Translations under genes and position numbers: made by a program
Assembly (NCBI RefSeq): GCF_000020985.1
Contig: NC_011296.1
Span: forward strand, 1,292,001 to 1,356,000
Direction: 5' to 3'
Length of the DNA stretch: 64,000 nucleotides
From: Thermodesulfovibrio yellowstonii DSM 11347
Lineage (GTDB): Bacteria > Nitrospirota > Thermodesulfovibrionia > Thermodesulfovibrionales > Thermodesulfovibrionaceae
Notes under the pieces: generated by a model
Database searches by the model: none
The model's input: the letters and a program-made list of their open reading frames with translations, nothing else
Told to the model about the DNA's origin: nothing
Shown here: positions 7,388 through 16,146 of the stretch, piece after piece
Position numbering within the stretch: position 1 is the stretch's first letter
How the letters are laid out: every line of letters starts with the position of its first letter

Positions 7388-10060
7388 TTAACCTCCTATT
7401 TTCTTCAAACTATTTTTAAGTTCTGTTATAAGTTCTTCTTCTGAAAAGAGAGCCTTGTTTATTATATCTTTTATTCTACCATTTAATGCTTCCTTTTCTT
7501 GCTCACTCAATTCTTTATTTGTAAGAGCAATAATTGGAATATCCCTTAATTCAGCAGATGTTTTAATAAAATCTATAAAATCAAAAGCGCTGCTGTCTGG
7601 GTCTGTAATATTAACAATTAGCAAATCTGGTTTTTCACTCTTGACCAATTCCATTGCCTGTTTACTACTATTAGTTGCATAAACTTCGTAACCGCTTTCT
7701 TTAAGTATTTTTGAAATATCATAATTAGTTCTTTCATCTCTTTCAAGCAAAAACACTTTTTTTATTGGACGATGAATGCCTATATTTTTAATTCTTCTTA
7801 ATAAAGAATATCCATCAAGCGGCTTTACAAAATAGTCAGCTGCACCAAGACTAAAAGCTAAAGTCTTATTTTCAATAATAGAAACAATAATAACAGGAAT
7901 ATTCTTGGTTTCTTCATCTTCTTTAAGCTCTTTTAATACCTGCCAACCATCTTTCTTAGGCATCATTATATCAAGTGTTATTGCAACCGGTTTTATTTCC
8001 TTAGCTTTTTTAACAGCCTCCTCACTGCTAAGTATTCCTATAACCTTGTAATCTTTTTCAAGATATTTTTTTATTAAATCAATAGCATCAGGATTATCAT
8101 CAATTGCTAAAACAACTTTCTCCTTTTCAGAAATCTTTGATATATCTGGAGATAAAGGTTCTTTATGTAAAACAAGGTCTCTTACAACTTCGCATAGTTT
8201 ACATGCATCTGCTTTTTCTGGATAAGACCCTATTTTCATGCCTTTACAATGTGTTCCTACAACAAGCCAGCATCTTTTCTCTGGAGAACCATACTCAGGG
8301 CAGTTTACATGACCACACTGAGTATAATCCCAGCATCTTACCAATTTACCTTCATAAGATGGGTCTTGTAAAAAAACTTCCTTCGGTACTTCAAAATATT
8401 CTCCAAGTGCTTCAGCCATCTCTTCTTCTATAACAGGACCTGTCTGCTCAAAAACTTCCTTTTTAAAAGGTAACAAAACATAGAAAGTGCTTCCTTTTCC
8501 TACCTCACTTTCAGCCCATACCATGCCTTTGTGTAAAGCTACAAGCCCTCTTACAATGCTTAAACCAAGACCTGTTCCTTCATACTGTCTTGTGGTAGAT
8601 ACATCAGCTTGGGCAAATTTATCAAAAATCTTATCAAGGTCTTCCCTCTTTATTCCTATTCCAGTATCACTTACTGAAATTTCTATAAATTGAGGACTTC
8701 CGTCTTTGGCTTTACCTCTTTCTGAAACTTTTGCCTTTATTGTTATTCCACCCTGATGTGTAAATTTTACAGCATTGGATATTAAATTTATTAAAATCTG
8801 TTTTGTTTTATCCTCATCAACATAAAGCTTTTCAGCTCCTGACTCAATATTTAGAGTAAAACTTAAACCCTTTTTAGCAATTAATGGTTCAAATGTAACC
8901 ATTATTCCGTCTATTAGTTCTTTTAAATCTATTTCTCTTGGATGAAGTTCAATCTTTCCTGATTCAATCTTAGATATATCAAGAACATCATTTATTAATT
9001 GCAATAGATGCCTTGCATTTGCAGCCACTTTTTTTAATGAAGTCTTCTGGTCATCATTTAAAGGACCATCAACTTCATCAAGTAATAAATCAGTATAACC
9101 AATTATTGCATTCATTGGTGTTCTTAGTTCGTGAGACATATTTGCTATAAATGCAGATTTAAGCGTATCAAGTTCTTTTAACTGTTTATTTGCCTTCTGA
9201 AGCAATGCCACAAGCTCGTCTCTTTCTTCAAGAAGTTTTGCTCTACGAGTAAGTTCTTTTTCAAGTTCCATTTTTGACTTAGCAACTTCATTAACCATGT
9301 AGTTAAATGTTTCTGTAAGGGTGCCTATCTCATCAGGAGGATATTTTATTATTGTACTCATCTCGCCTTTTGCAAATCTATGTGTAGCATCAACAAGATT
9401 ACTTAGAGGTTTTCTTATGAATTTGCTTACAACAAGATTTGTTATAAAAATTGCGAGTAATGAAGCAAAAGCTGTCAAAGCAAGGGACCTATTTCTTTGA
9501 GCAATCACTGTTTTATAAACGTCCTCAACATCTGTTTTCATAATCAAAGCACCAAGAATTTTTCTTGATGAACCATGACAATGAAAACACTCAGGTGCAT
9601 TTTTTATAGGAAGAACTGAGATAAGATTTCGCCTTTCTTTAATATTAAAAACTAATGATTTATACTCATCTCCATTCCCCTTAAAGCTTTCATTAAGATT
9701 ATCAATAAAATCTTTATTATTTATTATCTGGTCTATCTTTGTATTTATCACTTTTTTATCTGTAGAAAAAGAGATATCTCTATTGAAATCGCAGAGATAA
9801 ACACTTATATTTTTATATTTCTGCCCAATTTCGTCTAAATCTCTATGAATTGTATCACTATCTCCAACTGTCAAAGGATGTTTCATTGTTGCATAGATAG
9901 TATCCATTACCTCTTTGTTGCCCATTTCTGCAATTCTAAGTCTGTCCTGCACTCCAAAATAAATTCTAAATGTCATTTCAATAATCATCACAACCAAAAT
10001 AATTCCAATAAATGTAAGCATCAACTTGTTTCCAATTTTATTGGTTATGAATTTAAACAT
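7388..10060 (-). CDS. Membrane hybrid sensor kinase with periplasmic haem c site, two-CW domain and two receivers
   Basis: 890-residue sensor. In order: transmembrane helix (about 12-32); periplasmic domain ending in one c-type haem motif, C158-F-H-C161-H162; second helix (about 192-213); HAMP (215-265) and coiled coil; HisKA with H310 (NMSHELRTP); HATPase with NLISNAVKF, DTGIGI and GTGLGLSIV; a cysteine-rich two-CW-type domain (576-625, CWDYTQCGHVNC then CW..GTHC and CKLC); receiver 1 with acceptor D697; receiver 2 whose acceptor position is N817. The haem site implies redox or small-ligand sensing. The start ATG overlaps the stop of the tetraheme cytochrome gene (TAATG), with GGAGG upstream. 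Confidence 0.88.
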   Translation of the reverse strand: MFKFITNKIGNKLMLTFIGIILVVMIIEMTFRIYFGVQDRLRIAEMGNKEVMDTIYATMKHPLTVGDSDTIHRDLDEIGQKYKNISVYLCDFNRDISFSTDKKVINTKIDQIINNKDFIDNLNESFKGNGDEYKSLVFNIKERRNLISVLPIKNAPECFHCHGSSRKILGALIMKTDVEDVYKTVIAQRNRSLALTAFASLLAIFITNLVVSKFIRKPLSNLVDATHRFAKGEMSTIIKYPPDEIGTLTETFNYMVNEVAKSKMELEKELTRRAKLLEERDELVALLQKANKQLKELDTLKSAFIANMSHELRTPMNAIIGYTDLLLDEVDGPLNDDQKTSLKKVAANARHLLQLINDVLDISKIESGKIELHPREIDLKELIDGIMVTFEPLIAKKGLSFTLNIESGAEKLYVDEDKTKQILINLISNAVKFTHQGGITIKAKVSERGKAKDGSPQFIEISVSDTGIGIKREDLDKIFDKFAQADVSTTRQYEGTGLGLSIVRGLVALHKGMVWAESEVGKGSTFYVLLPFKKEVFEQTGPVIEEEMAEALGEYFEVPKEVFLQDPSYEGKLVRCWDYTQCGHVNCPEYGSPEKRCWLVVGTHCKGMKIGSYPEKADACKLCEVVRDLVLHKEPLSPDISKISEKEKVVLAIDDNPDAIDLIKKYLEKDYKVIGILSSEEAVKKAKEIKPVAITLDIMMPKKDGWQVLKELKEDEETKNIPVIIVSIIENKTLAFSLGAADYFVKPLDGYSLLRRIKNIGIHRPIKKVFLLERDERTNYDISKILKESGYEVYATNSSKQAMELVKSEKPDLLIVNITDPDSSAFDFIDFIKTSAELRDIPIIALTNKELSEQEKEALNGRIKDIINKALFSEEELITELKNSLKKIGG

Positions 10061-10497
10061 TAATGAGCACCTCCGTAAAGCAGAGGTTTAAATCTGAATG
10101 CTTTTATTCTTTCTTCTGTATGACATGGTTCACACACTTGAAGTGTGAATTTTCTTTTGATATATTTTTTGTCTATGGTTTCTACATGTTTTTTCCCGGG
10201 ACCATGGCAAACTTCGCATCCTGTATTTTTCAAATATGGTGTTTTTTCTATAGAAACAAAACCACCTGCTTTACCATACCCTGTTGTATGGCAGTAGTAA
10301 CAGCTTTTTAATTCCTCGGGAGTTATTTTATTTTTCATCTTTTCCACTGCTTCAAAAGAGCGAGACATTCTTGAATATTTAATAAAATTCTCATATTGTT
10401 TAGGATGGCATTTTTTACAGGTTTCTGTTCCGACATATTCAGAAAAAACTACGAAAGGATAAAATAATATCAGGAGAATTATAAAAAAAGATTTCAT
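10060..10497 (-). CDS. Periplasmic tetraheme cytochrome c
   Basis: 145-residue exported cytochrome. A signal peptide (MKSFFIILLILFYPFVVFS) precedes four c-haem motifs: CKKCH (27-31), CYYCH (66-70), CEVCH (94-98) and CEPCH (122-126). Motif spacing and GTETCKKCHPKQYENF resemble the cytochrome c554/NrfA-partner style domain. It is translationally coupled to the haem-bearing sensor kinase, so it may pass electrons to, or share a ligand with, that sensor rather than serve bulk respiration. That role is inference from gene order. Confidence 0.85.
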   Translation of the reverse strand: MKSFFIILLILFYPFVVFSEYVGTETCKKCHPKQYENFIKYSRMSRSFEAVEKMKNKITPEELKSCYYCHTTGYGKAGGFVSIEKTPYLKNTGCEVCHGPGKKHVETIDKKYIKRKFTLQVCEPCHTEERIKAFRFKPLLYGGAH

Positions 10498-10580
10498 ATT
10501 AAAAGATTATCAGAAAAAAGAATATTTGTAAACTGATACAAGAATAAAAAATTTTTTGGAAACTATAAAAAATTCTAAAT

Positions 10581-11381
10581 CTAACTTTGGCTAAGCATTA
10601 ATCTTTCTATTTTTTTTGCCAGTCCTGTGGAAGACTCCACTTCAATATAAACTGCTGATAGGATAGAAGGTCTTGCAGGAACATCAAATTTCTTGGGCAA
10701 TTGATAAAGAAATTTTTCTATAACTTCATCTTCTCTAAATCCAATAACAGAATGTTCGGGACCAGTCATCCCTACATCAGTTATATAGGCAGTGCCTTTT
10801 GGTAAAATTTTTTCATCTGCTGTCTGAACATGGGTATGAGTTCCTATTATTGCACTTACCTGACCATCTAAATAAATGGCAAATGCTATTTTTTCTGATG
10901 TAGCCTCTGCGTGAAAATCTATTAAAATTACATTAGTCTCCTTTTTGATTCTTTCAACCTCTTTTTTTGTGATTCTAAAGGGACAATCAAGAACATTCAT
11001 AAAAATTCTACCAGAAACATTGATTATACCAACAAGATTATTTTTTCTTGTTTTCATTAAAAGACTTCCTGTTCCAGGAACACCCTCAGGATAATTTACA
11101 GGTCTCAGTATTCTTGATTCTTTTGCAATATAAGGAATGGCTTCCTTTTTATCCCATACATGATTACCTGTTGTAATTATATCTATACCATAAGAAAAAA
11201 GTTCCTCTGCAACTCTTTCTGTTATTCCAAATCCTCCTGCTGCATTTTCTCCATTTGCTATGACTAACTCAACTTTATATTGATCAATTAATTTTGGAAG
11301 AAGTGATTTGACAATCTGTCTTCCTGCTTTACCAACAATATCTCCTATAAAGAGAAAATTAACTGTATCATTACTTTGCAT
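10581..11381 (-). CDS. ymdB: YmdB-family metallophosphoesterase
   Basis: 266-residue cytosolic metallophosphoesterase of the YmdB family, whose Bacillus member hydrolyses 2',3'-cyclic AMP and affects multicellular behaviour. Metal-binding motifs are visible: [27 protein letters not shown] and [10 protein letters not shown], plus [11 protein letters not shown]. The start overlaps the end of rny by 11 nt. The rny-ymdB pairing is widespread and suggests a link to RNA turnover. Confidence 0.9.
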   Translation of the reverse strand: MQSNDTVNFLFIGDIVGKAGRQIVKSLLPKLIDQYKVELVIANGENAAGGFGITERVAEELFSYGIDIITTGNHVWDKKEAIPYIAKESRILRPVNYPEGVPGTGSLLMKTRKNNLVGIINVSGRIFMNVLDCPFRITKKEVERIKKETNVILIDFHAEATSEKIAFAIYLDGQVSAIIGTHTHVQTADEKILPKGTAYITDVGMTGPEHSVIGFREDEVIEKFLYQLPKKFDVPARPSILSAVYIEVESSTGLAKKIERLMLSQS

Positions 11382-12930
11382 ATTCTATGAATCTTGACTC
11401 TCTTATTACAGTTACTTTAATCTGTCCAGGATAACTTAACTCCTTTTCTATCCTTCTACTTAATTCTCTTGCAATAAAAGCACATTCTTCATCAGTTACA
11501 ATATCAGGTCTTACAATAAGTCTAACTTCTCTTCCTGCCTGAATTGCATAACAGTTTTGAACTCCCTGAAAAGACATGGCAAGTTCTTCAAGTTTTGTAA
11601 GTCTCTTAATATAACTTTCTATGGTTTCTCTTCTTACCCCAGGACGAGCTGCAGAAAGAGCATCTGCTGCCGCAACCAATGCGGACTCAACACAACTAAA
11701 CTCCACATCTTCATGATGACTGAGAATTGCATTTATAACTTCTTCGCCTTCACCATATTTTTTTGCAAGCATAGCACCTATTTCCTGATGAGAGCCTTCC
11801 ATTTCATGGTCAACTGCTTTTCCTATATCATGCAGAAGTCCTGCTCTCTTGGCAAGCTTTACATTAACTCTGAGTTCACCTGCCATAATTCCACTAAGCC
11901 ATGCTACTTCTTTTGAGTGTTGTAAAACATTCTGTCCGTAAGAGGTTCTATATTTTAACCTGCCTATAAGTTTTATAATCTCTGGGTGAATTCCGCTCAG
12001 TCCAAGTTCAAATACTGCTTTTTCTCCTTCATCCCTTATGGCAATATCTACATCTCTACGAGCCTTTTCCACAACTTCTTCTATTCTTGCTGGATGAATT
12101 CTTCCATCAACAATTAATCTTTCCAGTGCCATTCTTGCAATCTCTCTCTTTATTGGATCAAAAGAGGAAAGAATAACAAGTTCTGGTGTATCATCAACAA
12201 CAAGGTCAACACCTGTTAATGATTCAAAAGCTCTTATGTTTCTGCCCTCTCTGCCTATTATTCTTCCTTTCATTTCATCATTTGGAAGACTTACCGCTGT
12301 AACAGTAGCATCAACAACATAATCACTTGCATATCTCTGTACTGCCAAACTTAGTATTTCTTTCGCTTTTTTGTCTGCTTCCTGTTTAACCTCATCTTCT
12401 ATCCTTTTAATAAGTCTGGCCGCCTCAAAACGAGTTTCCTGTTCTACTTTTTTGAAAAGTTCCTGTTTTGCTTCTTCTTCTTTCATTCCTGCTATTTTTT
12501 CAAGAAGCTGTTGTTGTTCCGAAATAAGCTTATTATAATGATTTTCTTTTTCCTGTAAAATTCTTTCCTTTGAAACTATCTCTTTTTCTCTTTTATTTAG
12601 TTCAATCTCCCTTTTTTCTACCTGCTCAATTTTTCGGTCTAAAAGCTCTTCCTTCTGTCTTAGCCTTTTTTCCTGATAATTAATCTCCTTTGTTTTTTCC
12701 TTTATTTCTTTTTCTGCTTCAAATTTTAATTGGTATATGACTTCTTTTGCTGAAAGATGTGCTTCTTTTTTTACTGTCTCTGCTTCCTTTTTTGCATCTT
12801 CAAGAATTTTTTGAGCTTCTTCATGAATTTTTATCTTTTCCTCTTTAAGCCTGCTCCTATGGAAAAGATAAACTCCATATCCAGCAACAGCACCGAAGAT
12901 AATTGCAATAAAAATATATAAAAACTCCAT
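11371..12930 (-). CDS. rny: Ribonuclease Y
   Basis: Membrane-anchored endoribonuclease of 519 residues that initiates mRNA decay. It has an N-terminal transmembrane helix (about 3-22), a long charged coiled coil (25-195), a KH domain with the G-R-E-G loop at 226-229, and an HD domain with H367-D368 in [11 protein letters not shown]. Length is normal. It is first in the rny-ymdB pair. GGAGG lies 7 nt before the ATG. A long inverted repeat and the 6S RNA gene lie immediately upstream on the same strand, so its promoter is either inside that element or shared with 6S RNA. Confidence 0.95.
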   Translation of the reverse strand: MEFLYIFIAIIFGAVAGYGVYLFHRSRLKEEKIKIHEEAQKILEDAKKEAETVKKEAHLSAKEVIYQLKFEAEKEIKEKTKEINYQEKRLRQKEELLDRKIEQVEKREIELNKREKEIVSKERILQEKENHYNKLISEQQQLLEKIAGMKEEEAKQELFKKVEQETRFEAARLIKRIEDEVKQEADKKAKEILSLAVQRYASDYVVDATVTAVSLPNDEMKGRIIGREGRNIRAFESLTGVDLVVDDTPELVILSSFDPIKREIARMALERLIVDGRIHPARIEEVVEKARRDVDIAIRDEGEKAVFELGLSGIHPEIIKLIGRLKYRTSYGQNVLQHSKEVAWLSGIMAGELRVNVKLAKRAGLLHDIGKAVDHEMEGSHQEIGAMLAKKYGEGEEVINAILSHHEDVEFSCVESALVAAADALSAARPGVRRETIESYIKRLTKLEELAMSFQGVQNCYAIQAGREVRLIVRPDIVTDEECAFIARELSRRIEKELSYPGQIKVTVIRESRFIEYAK

Positions 12931-12967
12931 TAAGATACCTCCAAGAAATTTATTTAAAAGGCTTGCT

Positions 12968-13085
12968 GGGGTTATGATGATGTGGATAGAGACAGTTTTT
13001 TATAAAAAAGTTTATGAAAGTGCTATTTTAAAAATTAAACTATTTTTACATCTATCTCAAAAATCTACAACATCATCATAACCCC
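12968..13085. repeat. 118-bp element with perfect 16-bp inverted ends
   Basis: GGGGTTATGATGATGT (12968-12983) is repeated inverted as ACATCATCATAACCCC (13070-13085). Just inside, GATAGA and TCTATC can pair as well, and the interior is AT-rich. The element sits exactly between the 6S RNA closing stem and rny. It could be a non-autonomous (MITE-like) insertion, although I see no target duplication, or a large RNA hairpin separating 6S RNA from rny mRNA. Confidence 0.6.
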
Positions 13086-13258
13086 GCCCTGCCGTGTGAT
13101 AAGGAAAGTTAGATCCCCCTCGGACAGGTGGGTGCCTTGTAGGCAGGTTAGGCTTCCTCCGAAGAGGCATGCACACCGCTACCTACGCTGGCTCCCTAAC
13201 GGACCTAACTGCCGGATCCCCTTTCCCTTCCATCACGGACAGGGCAGGAAGCCTGTCT
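13086..13258 (-). ncRNA. ssrS: 6S RNA
   Basis: About 170 nt on the minus strand, upstream of rny. The 5' and 3' ends form a long closing stem (13086-13104 with 13226-13245; GCCCTG..CCGTGATGG against CCTTATCACACGGCAGGGC). The centre holds the 6S hallmark GTGCATGCCTC-TTCG-GAGG followed by AAGCCTAACC, as in the E. coli GAGCAUGCUC/GAGAAGCCU region. 6S RNA mimics an open promoter and binds sigma-70 RNA polymerase. Ends are approximate. Confidence 0.85.
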
Positions 13259-13264
13259 AATTAT

Positions 13265-13294
13265 TTTATAACAAAAATAGGAATGGATATGCAA
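13265..13294 (-). promoter_or_regulatory. Probable 6S RNA promoter
   Basis: Minus strand TTGCAT (13294-13289), 18-bp spacer, TATAAA (13270-13265), ending about 7 nt before the predicted 6S 5' end. It overlaps the region upstream of the divergent DNA polymerase gene. Confidence 0.5.
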
Positions 13295-13323
13295 TCTTTA
13301 TTTTTATGTATAATTATATAAAG

Positions 13324-15678
13324 ATGTTATTTTATCTATTGGACATAGATGATTCTCAAGAAGGCATTCTTCTTTTCGGAATATTAGAAAATGGAAAATG
13401 TGAAAAATTTATAGATTCTTCATATAGACCTTATTTTTTTGTGCTTCCCATAGATAAAAAAAAGGCTATCAAAGAAATTGAGGAAATTGTAAAGAAAAAT
13501 TCCCTTCCAGTTACTGAAATAACAGAAGACAGGCGCATACTTCATGGCGAAGAGAAAGAGTTTATAAAAATTTATGCAAAAAGACATCAGGATATGCAGA
13601 AAATAAGGGATGCAATAAAAGTTCTTGAAGAAAAAAGAGGAGGCTCTGGTTCTATAATTGATGAGTTTGAGTATCAAATTTCTGCATATAGAACCTATCT
13701 TGCAGAAAAGGGACTGTCCTGTCTTAATTGGTTTGAAATAGAAACCAAAGGGAATCAAATTAAATCAATTAAAAAAGTTGAAATACCTCCACCAAAACTT
13801 AAAATTCTCGCCTTTGATATGGAAGTTCTTGAGGTTCAGAGAGGAACTCCTTCAATTGTCATGATTTCAGTGTTTGGAGAAGGATTATCAAAAGTAATCA
13901 CTTATCAGGAAGCAAAATATACTGTTGACTCTAATGTTGTCAATGACGAAAAAGAACTTATAAAAAGCTTTCTTGAGATTGTTCAAGACTATGACCCTGA
14001 TATAATTGCTGGTTATAACACAGATCTCTATGATATGCCTATTTTGAGAGAAAGAGCAAAACAACTTAAAGTTGACATCAGTATTCTTTCAAGGGATAAC
14101 TCTGGAATAACTCTCTCAAAAAGAGCAAGATTTACAACTGCAAGACTCATTGGTAGAGTTCATATTGATATATTTAACTTTGTCTTCAATATTCTTTCAC
14201 CTATGCTTCAGAGTGAACAACTGACATTGAAAAATGTATCACATGAACTTCTTGGAGATACAAAACTTGACATGGAATATGAAGACATACTTCAAGCATG
14301 GGATAAAGGTCATGAACTTGACAAACTTGCAAGATACTGTCTAAAAGACAGTGAACTTGTCTATGAACTTACGAAGATGCTTTTGCCAGATATTGAAGAA
14401 CTGACAAAAATTACAGGACAATCACTTTTTGATACATCAAGGATGCCTTACAGTCAGCTTGTTGAATGGTATTACATTAAAAAGTCCAAACAGCAAAACA
14501 GGGTGATTCCAAATCAACCAAAGTTTGATGAGATAAAAGAACGGCAAAAAGCTACATATGAAGGAGGATTTGTAAAAGAACCAGAGGTAGGACTTCATAA
14601 AGGAATTGTTGTTGTTGACTTCGCATCTCTTTATCCATCAATAATTGCAACATACAACATCTCAATTGAGACTCTCAACTGTAGTTGCTGTAAAGATAAT
14701 GGATATAAAATTCCAGAATTTCCTTACTGGTTTTGTAAAAATAAAAAAGGTTTTGAATCTCAAGCAATTGAAGAACTTTTAATTGAAAGACTTAAACTTA
14801 AAAAGGAGTTAAAAAAACTTGATCCACTATCTCATGAATATATCCTTCTTGATACAAAACAAAGAGCTCTGAAAACAATTATAAATGCTTCCTATGGTTA
14901 TTATGCATATCCTGCAAGCAGATGGTATTCAAAGGAATGTGCTGAGTCGATTACAGCACTCGGAAGATACTGGATTAAAGAAGTCTTAAAAAAAGCTGAG
15001 CAAAAAGGATTTCATGCAATATATGGAGATACAGATTCAGCCTTTTTGAAAATTGGAGACAAGAAAGAAGAAATTAAACAGTTTATTAAAGAAATAAATC
15101 AGAGTTTACCAGGTCTTATGAGGCTTGACCTTGAAGATTTTTATGTTAAAGGACTTTTTGTTCCAAGAGAAGCAGGTGGAGTTGCCAAAAAAAGATATGC
15201 TCTACTTGATGAAAATGGAAGGCTTAAAATAAGAGGGCTTGAAATTGTAAGAAGAGATTTATGCAGATATGCAAGACAGACACAACAAGAAATACTGAAG
15301 TTCTGTCTAATTGATGAAAACATTGAAGGAGCTTTTAAACATCTTAATGAAAGAATTAAAGCTTTACAGGAAAACAACTACGACTTTAAAGACCTTGTTG
15401 TGTATGAACAGCTTTCAAAGCCTATTTCAGAGTATAAATTAATCTCACCCCATGTGATAGCTGCTAAAAAACTTATTGAAAAAGGAATTCCTGTAGGTGA
15501 AGGAAGTGTTATAGGTTATATAATTCAAAAAGGTTCTGGCTCTATAAGTGAAAGAGCATATCCTGTAGAACTTGCTGATGCATCAAAAATTGATATTAAT
15601 TATTATATTGAAAATCAGGTAATTCCAACTGCAATGAGAATTTTAAGAATTTTCAAAAAGGAACATACGTTATTTTAG
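13324..15678 (+). CDS. polB: Family B DNA polymerase, archaeal-like
   Basis: DNA-dependent DNA polymerase with proofreading, 784 residues from the start chosen here. The 3'-5' exonuclease motifs are intact: Exo I D165/E167 (FDMEV), Exo II YNTDLYD (D237), Exo III YCLKD (D342). Polymerase motifs are also intact: motif A DFASLYPSII (D432), motif B KTIINASYGYY, motif C YGDTDS (D569, D571). MLFYLLDIDD is preferred to an ATG 18 nt upstream because TATAAT (13309-13314) would otherwise fall in the coding region; neither start has a strong ribosome site. Length and motif style recall archaeal PolB more than E. coli Pol II. Its role is probably repair or lesion bypass. The 3' end overlaps the convergent Mut7-C gene by 9 nt. 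Confidence 0.93.
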   Translation: MLFYLLDIDDSQEGILLFGILENGKCEKFIDSSYRPYFFVLPIDKKKAIKEIEEIVKKNSLPVTEITEDRRILHGEEKEFIKIYAKRHQDMQKIRDAIKVLEEKRGGSGSIIDEFEYQISAYRTYLAEKGLSCLNWFEIETKGNQIKSIKKVEIPPPKLKILAFDMEVLEVQRGTPSIVMISVFGEGLSKVITYQEAKYTVDSNVVNDEKELIKSFLEIVQDYDPDIIAGYNTDLYDMPILRERAKQLKVDISILSRDNSGITLSKRARFTTARLIGRVHIDIFNFVFNILSPMLQSEQLTLKNVSHELLGDTKLDMEYEDILQAWDKGHELDKLARYCLKDSELVYELTKMLLPDIEELTKITGQSLFDTSRMPYSQLVEWYYIKKSKQQNRVIPNQPKFDEIKERQKATYEGGFVKEPEVGLHKGIVVVDFASLYPSIIATYNISIETLNCSCCKDNGYKIPEFPYWFCKNKKGFESQAIEELLIERLKLKKELKKLDPLSHEYILLDTKQRALKTIINASYGYYAYPASRWYSKECAESITALGRYWIKEVLKKAEQKGFHAIYGDTDSAFLKIGDKKEEIKQFIKEINQSLPGLMRLDLEDFYVKGLFVPREAGGVAKKRYALLDENGRLKIRGLEIVRRDLCRYARQTQQEILKFCLIDENIEGAFKHLNERIKALQENNYDFKDLVVYEQLSKPISEYKLISPHVIAAKKLIEKGIPVGEGSVIGYIIQKGSGSISERAYPVELADASKIDINYYIENQVIPTAMRILRIFKKEHTLF

Positions 15679-16146
15679 CTTTTTTAAAATTTCCTTTTTT
15701 ATTTTGTCTATTCTGTCCTTATGAGTTCCGTGCCAGTAAATTTTGCCACAGGCTTTACAAATCATAAACTCCTGATTGGAAAACGCAACATAATCAGGTA
15801 TTTCTCCTTTAAGTTTTTCTTTCATAATACTTTCTGTTTCTCCATTACAAACAGGACATCTTGGTCTAAGACTCAATAAATCAAATGAAATCGGAATTGT
15901 AGATAGCACTTCTTTAATCTGTTCCTTAATAGTTTCGGATTGAATTAGTAAAACTTTTTTTAATAATCTTGACATAGCAAGAGCATTATCTCTGGTCAAT
16001 ACTATTCTATCTTCCTGTAGAGAGATTTTTATTAATTCCCTGTCTGTAAAATCATTTCTGTATAGAGTATCAAAACCAAAAAGCCTGAGCCATCGGCTCA
16101 GGCTTCCAAGCATTACATCTGCTACAAAACGCGGAAGAATACTCAA
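15670..16146 (-). CDS. Mut7-C RNase-domain protein with zinc ribbon
   Basis: 158-residue protein of the Mut7-C (DUF82) family, a PIN-like putative RNase. The N-terminal [21 protein letters not shown] and LTRDNAL blocks carry the conserved acidic residues. The C-terminus has a zinc ribbon (CPVC..CKAC). It starts at a TTG whose last two bases lie in the rpoC stop (TTGA overlap), so it is the last gene of the ribosomal protein/RNA polymerase operon. Substrate unknown. Confidence 0.85.
   Translation of the reverse strand: MSILPRFVADVMLGSLSRWLRLFGFDTLYRNDFTDRELIKISLQEDRIVLTRDNALAMSRLLKKVLLIQSETIKEQIKEVLSTIPISFDLLSLRPRCPVCNGETESIMKEKLKGEIPDYVAFSNQEFMICKACGKIYWHGTHKDRIDKIKKEILKKLK

Noticed and set aside
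13306-13323. Upstream ATG as start of the family B polymerase
   Set aside because: It has no ribosome site, and the TATAAT hexamer overlaps these codons; the family-like start is MLFYLLDID.
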